Assembly: GCF_002001165.1 (NCBI RefSeq)
Contig: NZ_MUNQ01000013.1
Coordinates: 52,434 to 116,433, forward strand
Direction of reading: 5' to 3'
Source of the DNA: Rhodanobacter sp. C05
GTDB lineage: Bacteria; Pseudomonadota; Gammaproteobacteria; Xanthomonadales; Rhodanobacteraceae
Length of the DNA: 64,000 nt
Part shown: positions 20,659 through 29,955 of the stretch, in pieces
Layout: each line of letters opens with the position of its first letter
Numbering within the stretch: the stretch's first letter is position 1
Notes under the pieces: model-generated
Database searches by the model: none
Seen by the model: only the letters and a program-made list of their open reading frames with translations
Told to the model about the DNA's origin: nothing
Made by a program: the position numbers and the translations under genes

Positions 20659-23600
20659 TCACTGCGTACGCGGATGATTGAGCTCCACGCTGTGCTCCAC
20701 CCCATCATCGACCAGCGCAATGCATCCATCCGCCTGCGCCACCCCATCCAGCCACACCGTACTCACCGTGCCGACATCGCTCTGCCGCAGATTGATCCGG
20801 TACAGCGTGTCGTGATGGCGGTAGTCCAGCGAGAACCCTTCCCACTCCGCGGGCAGCACCGGCGCGAAGCGCAGGCGGGCGGCTTCCAGCCGCAGGCCGA
20901 GTAGCGACTCGACGATCAACCGGTACATCCAACCGGCGGAGCCGGTGTACCAGCTCCAGCCGCCGCGGCCGACGTGTGGCTCGACCGCGTAGACATCGGC
21001 GCTGACCACGTAGGGCTCGACCTTGTAGACGTCCATTTCTGTCGCGTCGCTGCCGTGGCTGACCGGGTTGATCATGCGCAGCAGTTCCCACGCACGGGCG
21101 CTGTCGCCGAGTTCGGCGAAGGCCATCGTGGCCCAGATCGCGGCGTGCGTGTATTGGCCGCCGTTTTCGCGCACGCCGGGGACATAGCCCTTGATGTAGC
21201 CGGGATCGAGTGGCGACTTGTCGAATGGCGGATCGAGCAGTTGCACCAGGCCGGCGTCGCGACGCACCAGATGCTGGTCGAGCGAGGTCATCGCCTGCTG
21301 CTGGCGTTCGGGCGAGCCCGAATGGGACAGTACCGACCAGCTCTGCGCGATCGAGTCGATGCGGCATTCGTCGTTGCTACTGGAGCCGAGCGGCGTGCCG
21401 TCGTCGAAGTAGGCGCGGCGGTACCAGGCGCCATCCCAGGCGTGCTGTTCCAGCGCGCTGCGCAGCTTGGCGACTTCATCCTCGCAGCGCAGCGCGAAAA
21501 TTTCGTCTGCATGCAGCCGCGCCACTTCGGCGAAACGCGTCAGCACTTCGCAGGAGAAGAAGCCCAGCCATACGCTTTCGCCGAAGCCCTTCTCGCCGAC
21601 CCGGTTCATGCCGTCGTTCCAGTCGCCGCTGCCGATCAGCGGCAGCCCGTGCGTGCCGCGCGGCAGGCTGTGTTCGATCGCGCGCACGCAATGCTGGTAC
21701 AGCGTTTCGCGCAGCCCGGAATGTTGCGGCAGGTCGTAATACGACTCTTCGCCCGGATGCAGCGGTCGACCTTCGATGTAGCCGACCTTCTCGTCCAGCA
21801 CGCCGGTGTCGGCGGTGGCCAGCACGTAACGACTGGTGGCCAGTGGCAGCCACAGGTAGTCGTCGGAACAGGTGGTGCGTACGCCGCGATCCAGCGGCGG
21901 ATGCCACCAGTGCTGCACGTCGCCTTCGGGGAATTGGTGTGCCGCGCACAGCAGCACTTGCGCGCGGGCCAGTTCGGGTGCGGCGTGGATCACCGCCATC
22001 GAATCCTGCAGCTGGTCGCGGAAGCCGAATGCGCCGCCGGACTGGTAGTAGCCGCTGCGCGCCCACAGCCGGCAGGCGATGGTCTGGTACAGCAGCCAGC
22101 CGTTGGCCAGCACATCGAGCGCGGGTTCCGGCGTGCGGACCTGCACCGCACCCAGCGTGCGCGCCCAGTGCGCACGAACCTTGGCCAGCGCGTCGGCGGC
22201 CGAGCCGTTGCCGCGGAAACGCTGCACCAGCGCACCGGCGTCGGTGGCATTGCGGCCCAGCCCGAGCCGGAAGATCACCTGCCGCTGCTCGCCGTCATTA
22301 AGTGTCAGGTTCGACTGCAGCGCCGCGCAGGGATCGAGTCCGGTGCCGAGGCGGCCGGACAGATGCGTGCGGCCCAGTGCAGCAGGTGCGCCCATGCTGC
22401 CGTTGCGGCCGAGGAATTCGCTGCGGTCGCCGTCGATGGTGCGCGCGGGATCTTCGAGGTCGAAGAACGCCACCCGGTTCGGGAACTCGCTGTTGTACGC
22501 ATTGCGCGCGAACAGCGCACCGCTGGCTGCGTCCGATTCGGTGACCACGTGCATTGCGGTCTTCTCGCGCAGATCGCCCAGCAGCCATTCGACGTAGCCG
22601 GTGACGCTGAGCTTGCGCGACTGGCCGGAGTCGTTGCGCAGCTTCAGCACCGAGAATTTCACCGAGGCGTCCAGCGCCACGTACACCCACAACTCGGAGT
22701 GGATGCCGTCCTCGACATGCTCGAACACGCTGTAGCCGAAGCCGTGGCGGGTGATGTATTCACCGCTGCCACGGCACGGCAGCGGCGTTGGCGACCACAC
22801 CTGGCCGGTTTCCTCGTCACGCAGGTACAGCGCCTCGCCGCCGGCATCGCCGACCGGATCGTTGTGCCACGGCGTCAATCGGAACTCGTGCGCGTTCTCG
22901 GCCCAGGTATACGCACTGCCGCTCTCGGAGATCACCGTGCCGAAGTGCGGGTTGGCCAGCACGTTCGACCACGGTGCGGGCGTGCTGTCGCCATCGGCCA
23001 GCACGACCACGTATTCGCGACCGTCGGCGGTGAAGCCGCCATGCGGATTGGCCAGCTGCAGCACGGGCAGCGTGGATGCGGCCGGTGCGAGGGTGCTGGC
23101 GATACGCTTCGGCCGGCTCGGTTCGAAGCGCGGCGCATGCGTCTCGACCAGGCGCCGGCTGATCTGCTCGGCCAGGCTACCGCGGTTGTCGGCCAGGATG
23201 ATGCGTGCGCTGGCTAGCACCACCATCCGGTCCTCGCTGGATAACTGCTGCGCGGGGCGCACGAAGATGCCGCCGGGACGATCGAGCAGGCTGGCCTCGC
23301 TGCCGGAGGCGATCAGACCCATGATCGCGTCCTGCAACTCCTGCCGGTAGCCGGCGCGATCCTCGTTCCAGATCACCAGGTCGACCGCCAGCCCTTTCAG
23401 CCGCCAGTACGCATGCGCCTGCACCAGCTGGCGCACCAGTTCGATCCGCGCGGGGTCGCTGATCTGCAGCAGCACGATCGGCAGGTCGCCGGAGATCGCC
23501 TGCCCCCACAGGCCGGACTGGCCGCGGCGGTTGCCGCGCAGGACCGCGGCTTCGGCACGCAGGTTCGCATTCGGGTAGATGATCGAGGTGGCCATGTGCT

Positions 23601-26600
23601 CGTACAGCTGCGCATCGGCGAGGCTGGCGTTGAGCTGGCGCAGCAGCACCTGGCTGTGCGTCCAGGCCAGGTCGAACACGCGGTCGGCGAGATGGCGGTC
23701 GCGGTATTTGCCGATCAACTGCACGCAGGCGTCGCGGCTGGGGGCCATGCCGGTGACCAGATCAATCGTGGCCGACTGCTCCGGTTCCAGCGTGATGCGG
23801 CAGCGGATCGCCACCACCGGATCGAGTACCGAACCGGCGCTATTGGACAGCTGCGTCTGCTCGCGATCCAGTGCGAGCGGTTGCGCTGCGCTGCGGCCAC
23901 GGCCGATGAAACGCGCGCGATCGGTTTCATACGAGATCTCGTCGATGTCGGCGTCGTGCACGGCCAGCAGGTGGCACATCCACGGCACCGCTTCGTCGTG
24001 CGCGCGCGGCCGGCGAGTGCATACGATTGCCTGCAGCTCGCGCACCAGTTCGGTCTGCACGAACAGCTTGCTGAAGGCCGGATGCAGCGCATCGGCCAGG
24101 GCCGGCGCCAGCACCACTTCGGCATAGCTGGTCAGCTCGATCGTGCGCCGCGTGCGGCTGCGGTTGGTGATGCGGGTGCGGCGCAGTTCGATGTCGTCTT
24201 CCGGCGACACCACGATCTCGGTGTGTGCATCGAAGTCGCGTTCGCGCACGCGGAACTCGGCGCGCGCATCGGAGAAGATCGCTTCGAACAGCTCGGTCTT
24301 CTTCAGCGTGGGCTGATAGGTGGTGGACCAGTACTCGCCGCTGGCGACATCGCGCAGGTAGCAGAACATGCCCCAGTGGTCGCGCGTGATGTCCTCGCGC
24401 CAGCGCGTCACTGCCAGCTCGCCGCAACGGCTGTAGCCGCCGCCGGCGCTGCTGAGCATCACGTGGTAATGGCCGTTCGACAGCAGCTGCACCGCCGGGC
24501 GCGACCGGTCCGGATCGGCGAACACGCGCAGTCGTGCTTCGGCGGCGCGCGAATGGCTGTCCGTTTCTGGGACGCCGGACGTGTGTATGTATTCAGCGGC
24601 CGTGCGTGGAATGCGTTCCTGCAGCAACAGGCTGGTGGCCTGGAACTGCGGGTCGGATTCGAAACGCCGCTGCATCGGCTTGCCCAGCAGCGCGTAGTCC
24701 AGCGCCAGCAGGCTCATGCCCTGGTGATGCACCATGAACGAGCGCACCAGCGCCGAGGTCTGCCCCAGCGGCAGCCGTGCCGGCGTGTAGTCGATCGCTT
24801 CGTACAGGCCGAAGCGCCCTTGCACGCCTCCTTCTGCCAGTCGCTGCAGGTTCCGGGTGGCGGCGGCTGGTGCCACCATCATCGCCATGACGCTGGCATA
24901 CGGCGCGATCACCACGTCGTCGCCGAGTCCGCGTTTCAGGCCCAAGCCGGGTACGCCGAACGCGCGGTACTGGTAGGTGAAGTGCGCATCGAGCGTGTTG
25001 TAACCGGATTCGGAAACGCCCCACGGCAGGTTCAGCTGGTTGCCGTATTCGATCTGCCGCGCCACCGCGGCGCGGCAGGTCTGGTCGAGCAAGGTGCCTT
25101 CGTAGCTCGGCATCACCAGCATCGGCATCAGGTATTCGAACATCGAGCCAGTCCATGACAGCAGCACCGGTTCGCCACCGCTGGTGGTCAGCAAGCGGCC
25201 CAGCGAGAACCAGTTGTCCTGCGGCAGCTGACCCTGCGCGATCGCCACGAAGCTGGCCAGCCGCGCCTCCGAGGCCAGCAGGTCGTAAAAGCCCGCATCG
25301 AGCCGGCGCTCGTCGACGTTGTAGCCGATCGCCAGCAGGTCGCGTGCGCTGTCGTACAGGAAACGGTAATCCATCAGTGCGAGTTCGCCGGCCTGCTGCG
25401 CCAGTTGTTCGATTACCGCGATGCGTGCGTTCGCGCGTTCGCGCAGGGCGTCGGCGTCATGCGTAGATGGCCAGCACAGCGGTTCGATCCGTGCCAGCTG
25501 CAGCAGCGTGGGGATGCCGCTGAAGCCGCCGTCATCATCGGATGGCGGATCGAGATTGAACGCGATTGCTTCGTCATACAGGTCGCTGCACTGGACAAGC
25601 AGTGCGTCGAGCCAGAATTCCGCATCGCTGCCGGGTTCGACGGTGAGTGTCTGCGCCAGCGCATGGGCCTCGTCGAGTTGTCGTTGCAGCAAGGCCACGG
25701 CCGCACTGGTGGTGGCCGGTGGCGTGGCCAGCGCAGTTTCCAGTGCCTGCTGCATCGGCTTCAACGCATCGAGTCCGGCGCGGTCGAGCGTATCGTGCAG
25801 CACGCCGAGCGTATCGAGCAGGCCTTGCAGCGCACTTGGTTGAAACACCGGTTCATCGAGCAGCCCCAGCAGGCCCGGTCGCAAGGTCAGCAGGTGGCCG
25901 GCGAGGTTGCCGCTGTCCACCGCCGAGATATACAGCGGCGCCAGCGGCTGCAGGCTCAGCGTGTCGTACCAGTTGTAGAAGTGGCCGCGATGGCGCGGCA
26001 GCGTGCGCATCGTGGTCAGCGTCTGGCGCGTGCGTTCAAGCAGCCGGCCAGTGCTCAGGAAACCGAAGTCATGACCGGCCAGATTGGCCAGCAGGGCCAG
26101 CCCGATATTCGTCGGCGAGGTGCGGTGGGCGATCGCGGGCGCGGGCTGTTCCTGCAGATTGTCCGGCGGCAGCCAGTGATCGTCCGGTCCGACATGGGCG
26201 TCGAAGAACGCCCAGGTCCGGCGCGCCAGCGTGCGCAGGAAGCGCAACTGCACGACCGTCGGCGCAAACGTGGTGGGCACGCGCGGTTTGCTGATCCACC
26301 AGGCGATCGTGGGCGACAGCAGCCACAGCACCAGCAGTGGCGCAGCGAGGATCAGCACCAGTGGACGTTGCAGCGCCAGCGCCACGGCCAGCAAAACCGC
26401 CAGCAGCGGGCCGACCCACATCAGGCGCCACAGCGTACCGGGCGCGTTGTTGCTGTGCCGTTCCACGTCGCTGGAGGTCTGCCATTGCAGCAGCAGGCGT
26501 CCACTGACCAGCATCCGCCACAGCGTGCGCACGATCGCATCGAGGCTGTACAGCACTTCGTGCGGCAGCCACGCGAGCGCCAGCGCCATCCGCGCAAAGT

Positions 26601-29295
26601 GCTGGCCCATGGCGCGCAGCGCGGCGCGCAGATGCTGATCCAGTTGCACCTCGGTCGGCTTCTGCACCAGATCCAGCAAGGCTGACAGCAGCGGTGGAAT
26701 CAGCACCATCGCCAGTACCGCAAGCATCCACGACAGCGCGGGCGACATCACCAGCCAGCCAAGCATCAGCAACAGCAGCATTGAGGTGGGCACCAGGCTG
26801 CGGCGCAGGTTGTCGAGAATCTTCCAGCGCGACAATGCGGTCAGTGCATTGCGACGCCAGCCGTCGTGCGCAGTCGGCGCCCACGGCAGCAGCCACGGCA
26901 TCAGCTGCCAGTCGCCACGGATCCAGCGATGGCGGCGCTTCACGTCGGCGCTGTAGCGGGCCGGATATTCCTCGTACAGCTGCACATCGCTGAGCAGGCC
27001 CGCGCGAGCGTGACAGCCTTCGACCAGGTCGTGGCTGAGGATGCGGTTTTCCGGGAAGCGACCATCCAGGGTGCGCTCGAAGGCATCGATGGCATAGATG
27101 CCCTTGCCGATGAACGAGCCTTCGTGGAATACGTCCTGATAGACGTCCGAGACCATCTGCGTATACGGATCGATGCCGGCGTCGCTGCCGTACAGCTGCG
27201 CATAACGTGACCGCGCGGTGCTGGGCAGGCTGATGCCCACGCGTGGCTGCAGGATCGCGTAGCCGGCCACCACGCGCCGCAGTTCGGGGTCGTACACCGC
27301 GCGATTGAGCGGGTGATCGATGGCGCCGACGAACTTGTGCGCGGAATCGCGCGGCAGTTGGGTGTCGGTGTCCAGCGTGATGACGTACTGCACCGGTGGC
27401 AGTGTCGCGATATCGCCAGCGATCAGCAGGAAGCGCTCGCGTCCGTGGCCGCGCAGAAGTCCATTGAGATCGGCCAGCTTGCCGCGCTTGCGCTCGTGAC
27501 CCATCCAGCACTGCTCGGCCGCGTTCCACAGGCGTGGCCGGTGGAACAGGAAGAAGCGGTCGGCTTGCGCGGTGCCGTATTGATCGTTCAGCGCCTCGAT
27601 ACGCCGCCGCGCCAGTCGCAGCAGCACCGCATCCTCGGGCAGGGTTTCACTGGCGGCATCGGTGAAATCGGTGAGCAGGGCGAAGTGCAGGTGTTCGTCG
27701 CGGTTGGCGAGAAAGCGCACCTCCAGTGACTCCACCAGATCCTCGATGTCCTGCGCGCTGGCGATCATGCTCGGGATCACCACCAGCGTGCGCGCGCTGG
27801 CCGGAATGCCCTTCGAATAATCCATCCGCGGCAACCGCTGCGGTGCCACCGTCAATGTGGCCAGCCAGTTGAGCAGGCTCAGCCCCAGCTGGCTGGCGAG
27901 GATCGTCGCAGGTATCGCGATCGCGACCAGCGTCCACAGTGGCAGCTGATCGTGCGCGGCCGCCTGTACCAGTGGGCGCGCAAACAGGAAGGTGAGCAAG
28001 ACCAGCAGGCCGAGGTAGATCGGCAGCGGCGCCCGGTCGAGCAGCCGGCGCAGCGTTTCGGCGAGCGGCGGGCGTATGCCGAGTCTTTGCTCCAGTACAC
28101 GACGACCCTGGTCAATCAGATAGAAGCCGACATGCCGTTGCAGCGATGCCGGGTCTCCCGTCAGTGCGTCGTCCTGACACAGTTCGACCGCCGCGTCGGC
28201 CACCTGCTGCTCGCTCGGCACCTGCTTGCGCGCCAGCGCTTCGATCACATGGCGATAATGATCACGGGTGGCGAAATCCATCGTGGCGTAGACACCGGCC
28301 GGATCCTCGCGCAGCCGCTGCTCGACGAGGCTGGTGTGCTCGACGAAGTCGCGCCAGTCGATCGCCGACAGTGCGCGCAGGCTGCCGATGCTGTTGCCAA
28401 CCGACACCTGATGGGCGGCCTGCTGCTGTGCCTCCAGCTGCACCAGGTGCTCGATGCTCTGGCCCGACTCGGACAGGCGTTGCTCGATCCAGCTCAACGG
28501 CAATGCCAGCGCGGGACTCTGCCCCTGCAGCCGGCGCGCCATTTCGGCGACGAACGGGCTGGTCATCGGCGGGTTCGAACGCGCCATGTCGGCGACCACC
28601 AGCACCACGCTCTTCGGATCGCGCTCGGCGGTGCTGGTCATCGCGTCGGCCCAGCGCGCCGCCTTGCCGCGATAGCGCCAGTCCGCGATCACCCGTGCGG
28701 CGACCCGGCGCAGGTTCTCGATCAATGCCAGCCGCAGCATGATCGGGATCGCCCACAGCTCGCCCAGCTTGAGCGGGGTGACGGTCTGGTAGGCGTTGAC
28801 GAAGCGGCTGAGGCTGTTGATGTCGACGCGGCCGTCGCCATGCGAAATGATTTCCAGCGCGATGTCGTAAACGCGCGGCAGATCGATCGATGGGCCGTTC
28901 TGCAGTCGCGGCAGTTCGCGGCTATAGCCTTTCGGCAGATGTCGACGGGCGATGCGGATCTGTTCCTCGATCAGGTAGAAGTTGTCGAGCAGCCATTCAC
29001 CGGCCGGGGTGATGCGTCGACGCAGCCGGGTCGCCGCGGTGAGCCGTTCGCAGGCATGGATCAGTACCGCTTCGTTGTCGGCCAGCCGCGCCAGCAGCAG
29101 GTTTGCGCTGGCACGCGTGCTCAGCCGGTGCTGGTCGGCCAGGGTCTGGCCGTGACGCTCCATCTGGTCGGCGCTGAATAGCTCCGCGCGCAGTGCAGGC
29201 TCCTGCTCCGGTTTCGTGCGTGCGGCTGCACGGCGCCGACGGAAGGCGCGCAGCCGGCGCAGCTTGAGCAGGTCGAGTGTGCTTCCAATATTCAA
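20659..29295 (-). CDS. ndvB: Cyclic beta-1,2-glucan synthase
   Basis: 2878 residues. Membrane enzyme that builds and cyclises beta-1,2-glucan from UDP-glucose for the periplasm (osmoadaptation, host interaction). Order of parts: N-terminal soluble region; hydrophobic pair about 425-480; GT84 glycosyltransferase with D641-x-D643 (LDTDTQLP) and RHRW at 788-791; further membrane segments about 830-870 and 955-998; a glycoamylase-like domain (SWTGSMFEYLMP, about 1385); and a C-terminal GH94 phosphorylase-like part with GDWNDGMNR (Asp2558 and Asp2561), which trims chain length. The start is TTG at 29295, with GAAGGAAAG upstream; no ATG fits better. Single gene, no export partner adjacent. Confidence 0.94.
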   Translation of the reverse strand: MNIGSTLDLLKLRRLRAFRRRRAAARTKPEQEPALRAELFSADQMERHGQTLADQHRLSTRASANLLLARLADNEAVLIHACERLTAATRLRRRITPAGEWLLDNFYLIEEQIRIARRHLPKGYSRELPRLQNGPSIDLPRVYDIALEIISHGDGRVDINSLSRFVNAYQTVTPLKLGELWAIPIMLRLALIENLRRVAARVIADWRYRGKAARWADAMTSTAERDPKSVVLVVADMARSNPPMTSPFVAEMARRLQGQSPALALPLSWIEQRLSESGQSIEHLVQLEAQQQAAHQVSVGNSIGSLRALSAIDWRDFVEHTSLVEQRLREDPAGVYATMDFATRDHYRHVIEALARKQVPSEQQVADAAVELCQDDALTGDPASLQRHVGFYLIDQGRRVLEQRLGIRPPLAETLRRLLDRAPLPIYLGLLVLLTFLFARPLVQAAAHDQLPLWTLVAIAIPATILASQLGLSLLNWLATLTVAPQRLPRMDYSKGIPASARTLVVIPSMIASAQDIEDLVESLEVRFLANRDEHLHFALLTDFTDAASETLPEDAVLLRLARRRIEALNDQYGTAQADRFFLFHRPRLWNAAEQCWMGHERKRGKLADLNGLLRGHGRERFLLIAGDIATLPPVQYVITLDTDTQLPRDSAHKFVGAIDHPLNRAVYDPELRRVVAGYAILQPRVGISLPSTARSRYAQLYGSDAGIDPYTQMVSDVYQDVFHEGSFIGKGIYAIDAFERTLDGRFPENRILSHDLVEGCHARAGLLSDVQLYEEYPARYSADVKRRHRWIRGDWQLMPWLLPWAPTAHDGWRRNALTALSRWKILDNLRRSLVPTSMLLLLMLGWLVMSPALSWMLAVLAMVLIPPLLSALLDLVQKPTEVQLDQHLRAALRAMGQHFARMALALAWLPHEVLYSLDAIVRTLWRMLVSGRLLLQWQTSSDVERHSNNAPGTLWRLMWVGPLLAVLLAVALALQRPLVLILAAPLLVLWLLSPTIAWWISKPRVPTTFAPTVVQLRFLRTLARRTWAFFDAHVGPDDHWLPPDNLQEQPAPAIAHRTSPTNIGLALLANLAGHDFGFLSTGRLLERTRQTLTTMRTLPRHRGHFYNWYDTLSLQPLAPLYISAVDSGNLAGHLLTLRPGLLGLLDEPVFQPSALQGLLDTLGVLHDTLDRAGLDALKPMQQALETALATPPATTSAAVALLQRQLDEAHALAQTLTVEPGSDAEFWLDALLVQCSDLYDEAIAFNLDPPSDDDGGFSGIPTLLQLARIEPLCWPSTHDADALRERANARIAVIEQLAQQAGELALMDYRFLYDSARDLLAIGYNVDERRLDAGFYDLLASEARLASFVAIAQGQLPQDNWFSLGRLLTTSGGEPVLLSWTGSMFEYLMPMLVMPSYEGTLLDQTCRAAVARQIEYGNQLNLPWGVSESGYNTLDAHFTYQYRAFGVPGLGLKRGLGDDVVIAPYASVMAMMVAPAAATRNLQRLAEGGVQGRFGLYEAIDYTPARLPLGQTSALVRSFMVHHQGMSLLALDYALLGKPMQRRFESDPQFQATSLLLQERIPRTAAEYIHTSGVPETDSHSRAAEARLRVFADPDRSRPAVQLLSNGHYHVMLSSAGGGYSRCGELAVTRWREDITRDHWGMFCYLRDVASGEYWSTTYQPTLKKTELFEAIFSDARAEFRVRERDFDAHTEIVVSPEDDIELRRTRITNRSRTRRTIELTSYAEVVLAPALADALHPAFSKLFVQTELVRELQAIVCTRRPRAHDEAVPWMCHLLAVHDADIDEISYETDRARFIGRGRSAAQPLALDREQTQLSNSAGSVLDPVVAIRCRITLEPEQSATIDLVTGMAPSRDACVQLIGKYRDRHLADRVFDLAWTHSQVLLRQLNASLADAQLYEHMATSIIYPNANLRAEAAVLRGNRRGQSGLWGQAISGDLPIVLLQISDPARIELVRQLVQAHAYWRLKGLAVDLVIWNEDRAGYRQELQDAIMGLIASGSEASLLDRPGGIFVRPAQQLSSEDRMVVLASARIILADNRGSLAEQISRRLVETHAPRFEPSRPKRIASTLAPAASTLPVLQLANPHGGFTADGREYVVVLADGDSTPAPWSNVLANPHFGTVISESGSAYTWAENAHEFRLTPWHNDPVGDAGGEALYLRDEETGQVWSPTPLPCRGSGEYITRHGFGYSVFEHVEDGIHSELWVYVALDASVKFSVLKLRNDSGQSRKLSVTGYVEWLLGDLREKTAMHVVTESDAASGALFARNAYNSEFPNRVAFFDLEDPARTIDGDRSEFLGRNGSMGAPAALGRTHLSGRLGTGLDPCAALQSNLTLNDGEQRQVIFRLGLGRNATDAGALVQRFRGNGSAADALAKVRAHWARTLGAVQVRTPEPALDVLANGWLLYQTIACRLWARSGYYQSGGAFGFRDQLQDSMAVIHAAPELARAQVLLCAAHQFPEGDVQHWWHPPLDRGVRTTCSDDYLWLPLATSRYVLATADTGVLDEKVGYIEGRPLHPGEESYYDLPQHSGLRETLYQHCVRAIEHSLPRGTHGLPLIGSGDWNDGMNRVGEKGFGESVWLGFFSCEVLTRFAEVARLHADEIFALRCEDEVAKLRSALEQHAWDGAWYRRAYFDDGTPLGSSSNDECRIDSIAQSWSVLSHSGSPERQQQAMTSLDQHLVRRDAGLVQLLDPPFDKSPLDPGYIKGYVPGVRENGGQYTHAAIWATMAFAELGDSARAWELLRMINPVSHGSDATEMDVYKVEPYVVSADVYAVEPHVGRGGWSWYTGSAGWMYRLIVESLLGLRLEAARLRFAPVLPAEWEGFSLDYRHHDTLYRINLRQSDVGTVSTVWLDGVAQADGCIALVDDGVEHSVELNHPRTQ

Positions 29296-29475
29296 AATTC
29301 GAGCTTTCCTTCGATTTGCACGCGATCACATCGCGGAAAGGCCGGTGCCGGCTTGCTTGCCGATGCGTTCATGGCATCCCGCGTCTACAGGCACCGGCCC
29401 CGACCCTACGCGACATCGTGTGAAGGCGACGCACGCTAGGATGTGCAACATCGTCCTGTTCACTGGAGTTGCTCC

Positions 29476-29955
29476 GTGCCGTCGCTGCTGATTCGCACTG
29501 CCACACCTGCCGATATTCCCGACCTGCTCGCATGGAACGCCGCGATGGCGTGGGAAACCGAGCGGAAACGCCTCGATCCGGCGGTGCTGGAACGCGGCAT
29601 CGCCGGCGTGTTCGCGCAATCGCAGCGGGGCTTCTACCTGATTGCCGAGCGCGATGGCGTGGCCGCGGGCAGCCTGCTGGTGACGTACGAATGGAGCGAC
29701 TGGCGCTGCGGTGACTACTGGTGGATCCAGAGCGTGTACGTGGTATCCGAGGCACGTCGCGGCGGTGTGTTCCGTGCCTTGTATGCGGATGTCGTGCAGC
29801 GCGCCGCCGCGGCCGGCGCGGTTGGTCTGCGGCTGTATGTGGAGACCGAGAACCAGCGTGCGCAGACCACCTATGCCGGACTGGGCATGCAGCGTTGCCA
29901 CTACTGGATGTATGAAAGCCTGCTCGGTGGCAACCCGCTCAAGACAGCGGAGTAG
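29476..29955 (+). CDS. GNAT family N-acetyltransferase
   Basis: 159 residues from the GTG at 29476, with TGGAG nine bases upstream. The family pattern begins at once ([26 protein letters not shown]). Then come the acetyl-CoA region [23 protein letters not shown] (split) and [22 protein letters not shown], typical of acetyltransferase_1 members. Substrate unknown. The 3' end overlaps the convergent PAS-GGDEF-EAL gene by 17 bases. Confidence 0.87.
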   Translation: MPSLLIRTATPADIPDLLAWNAAMAWETERKRLDPAVLERGIAGVFAQSQRGFYLIAERDGVAAGSLLVTYEWSDWRCGDYWWIQSVYVVSEARRGGVFRALYADVVQRAAAAGAVGLRLYVETENQRAQTTYAGLGMQRCHYWMYESLLGGNPLKTAE

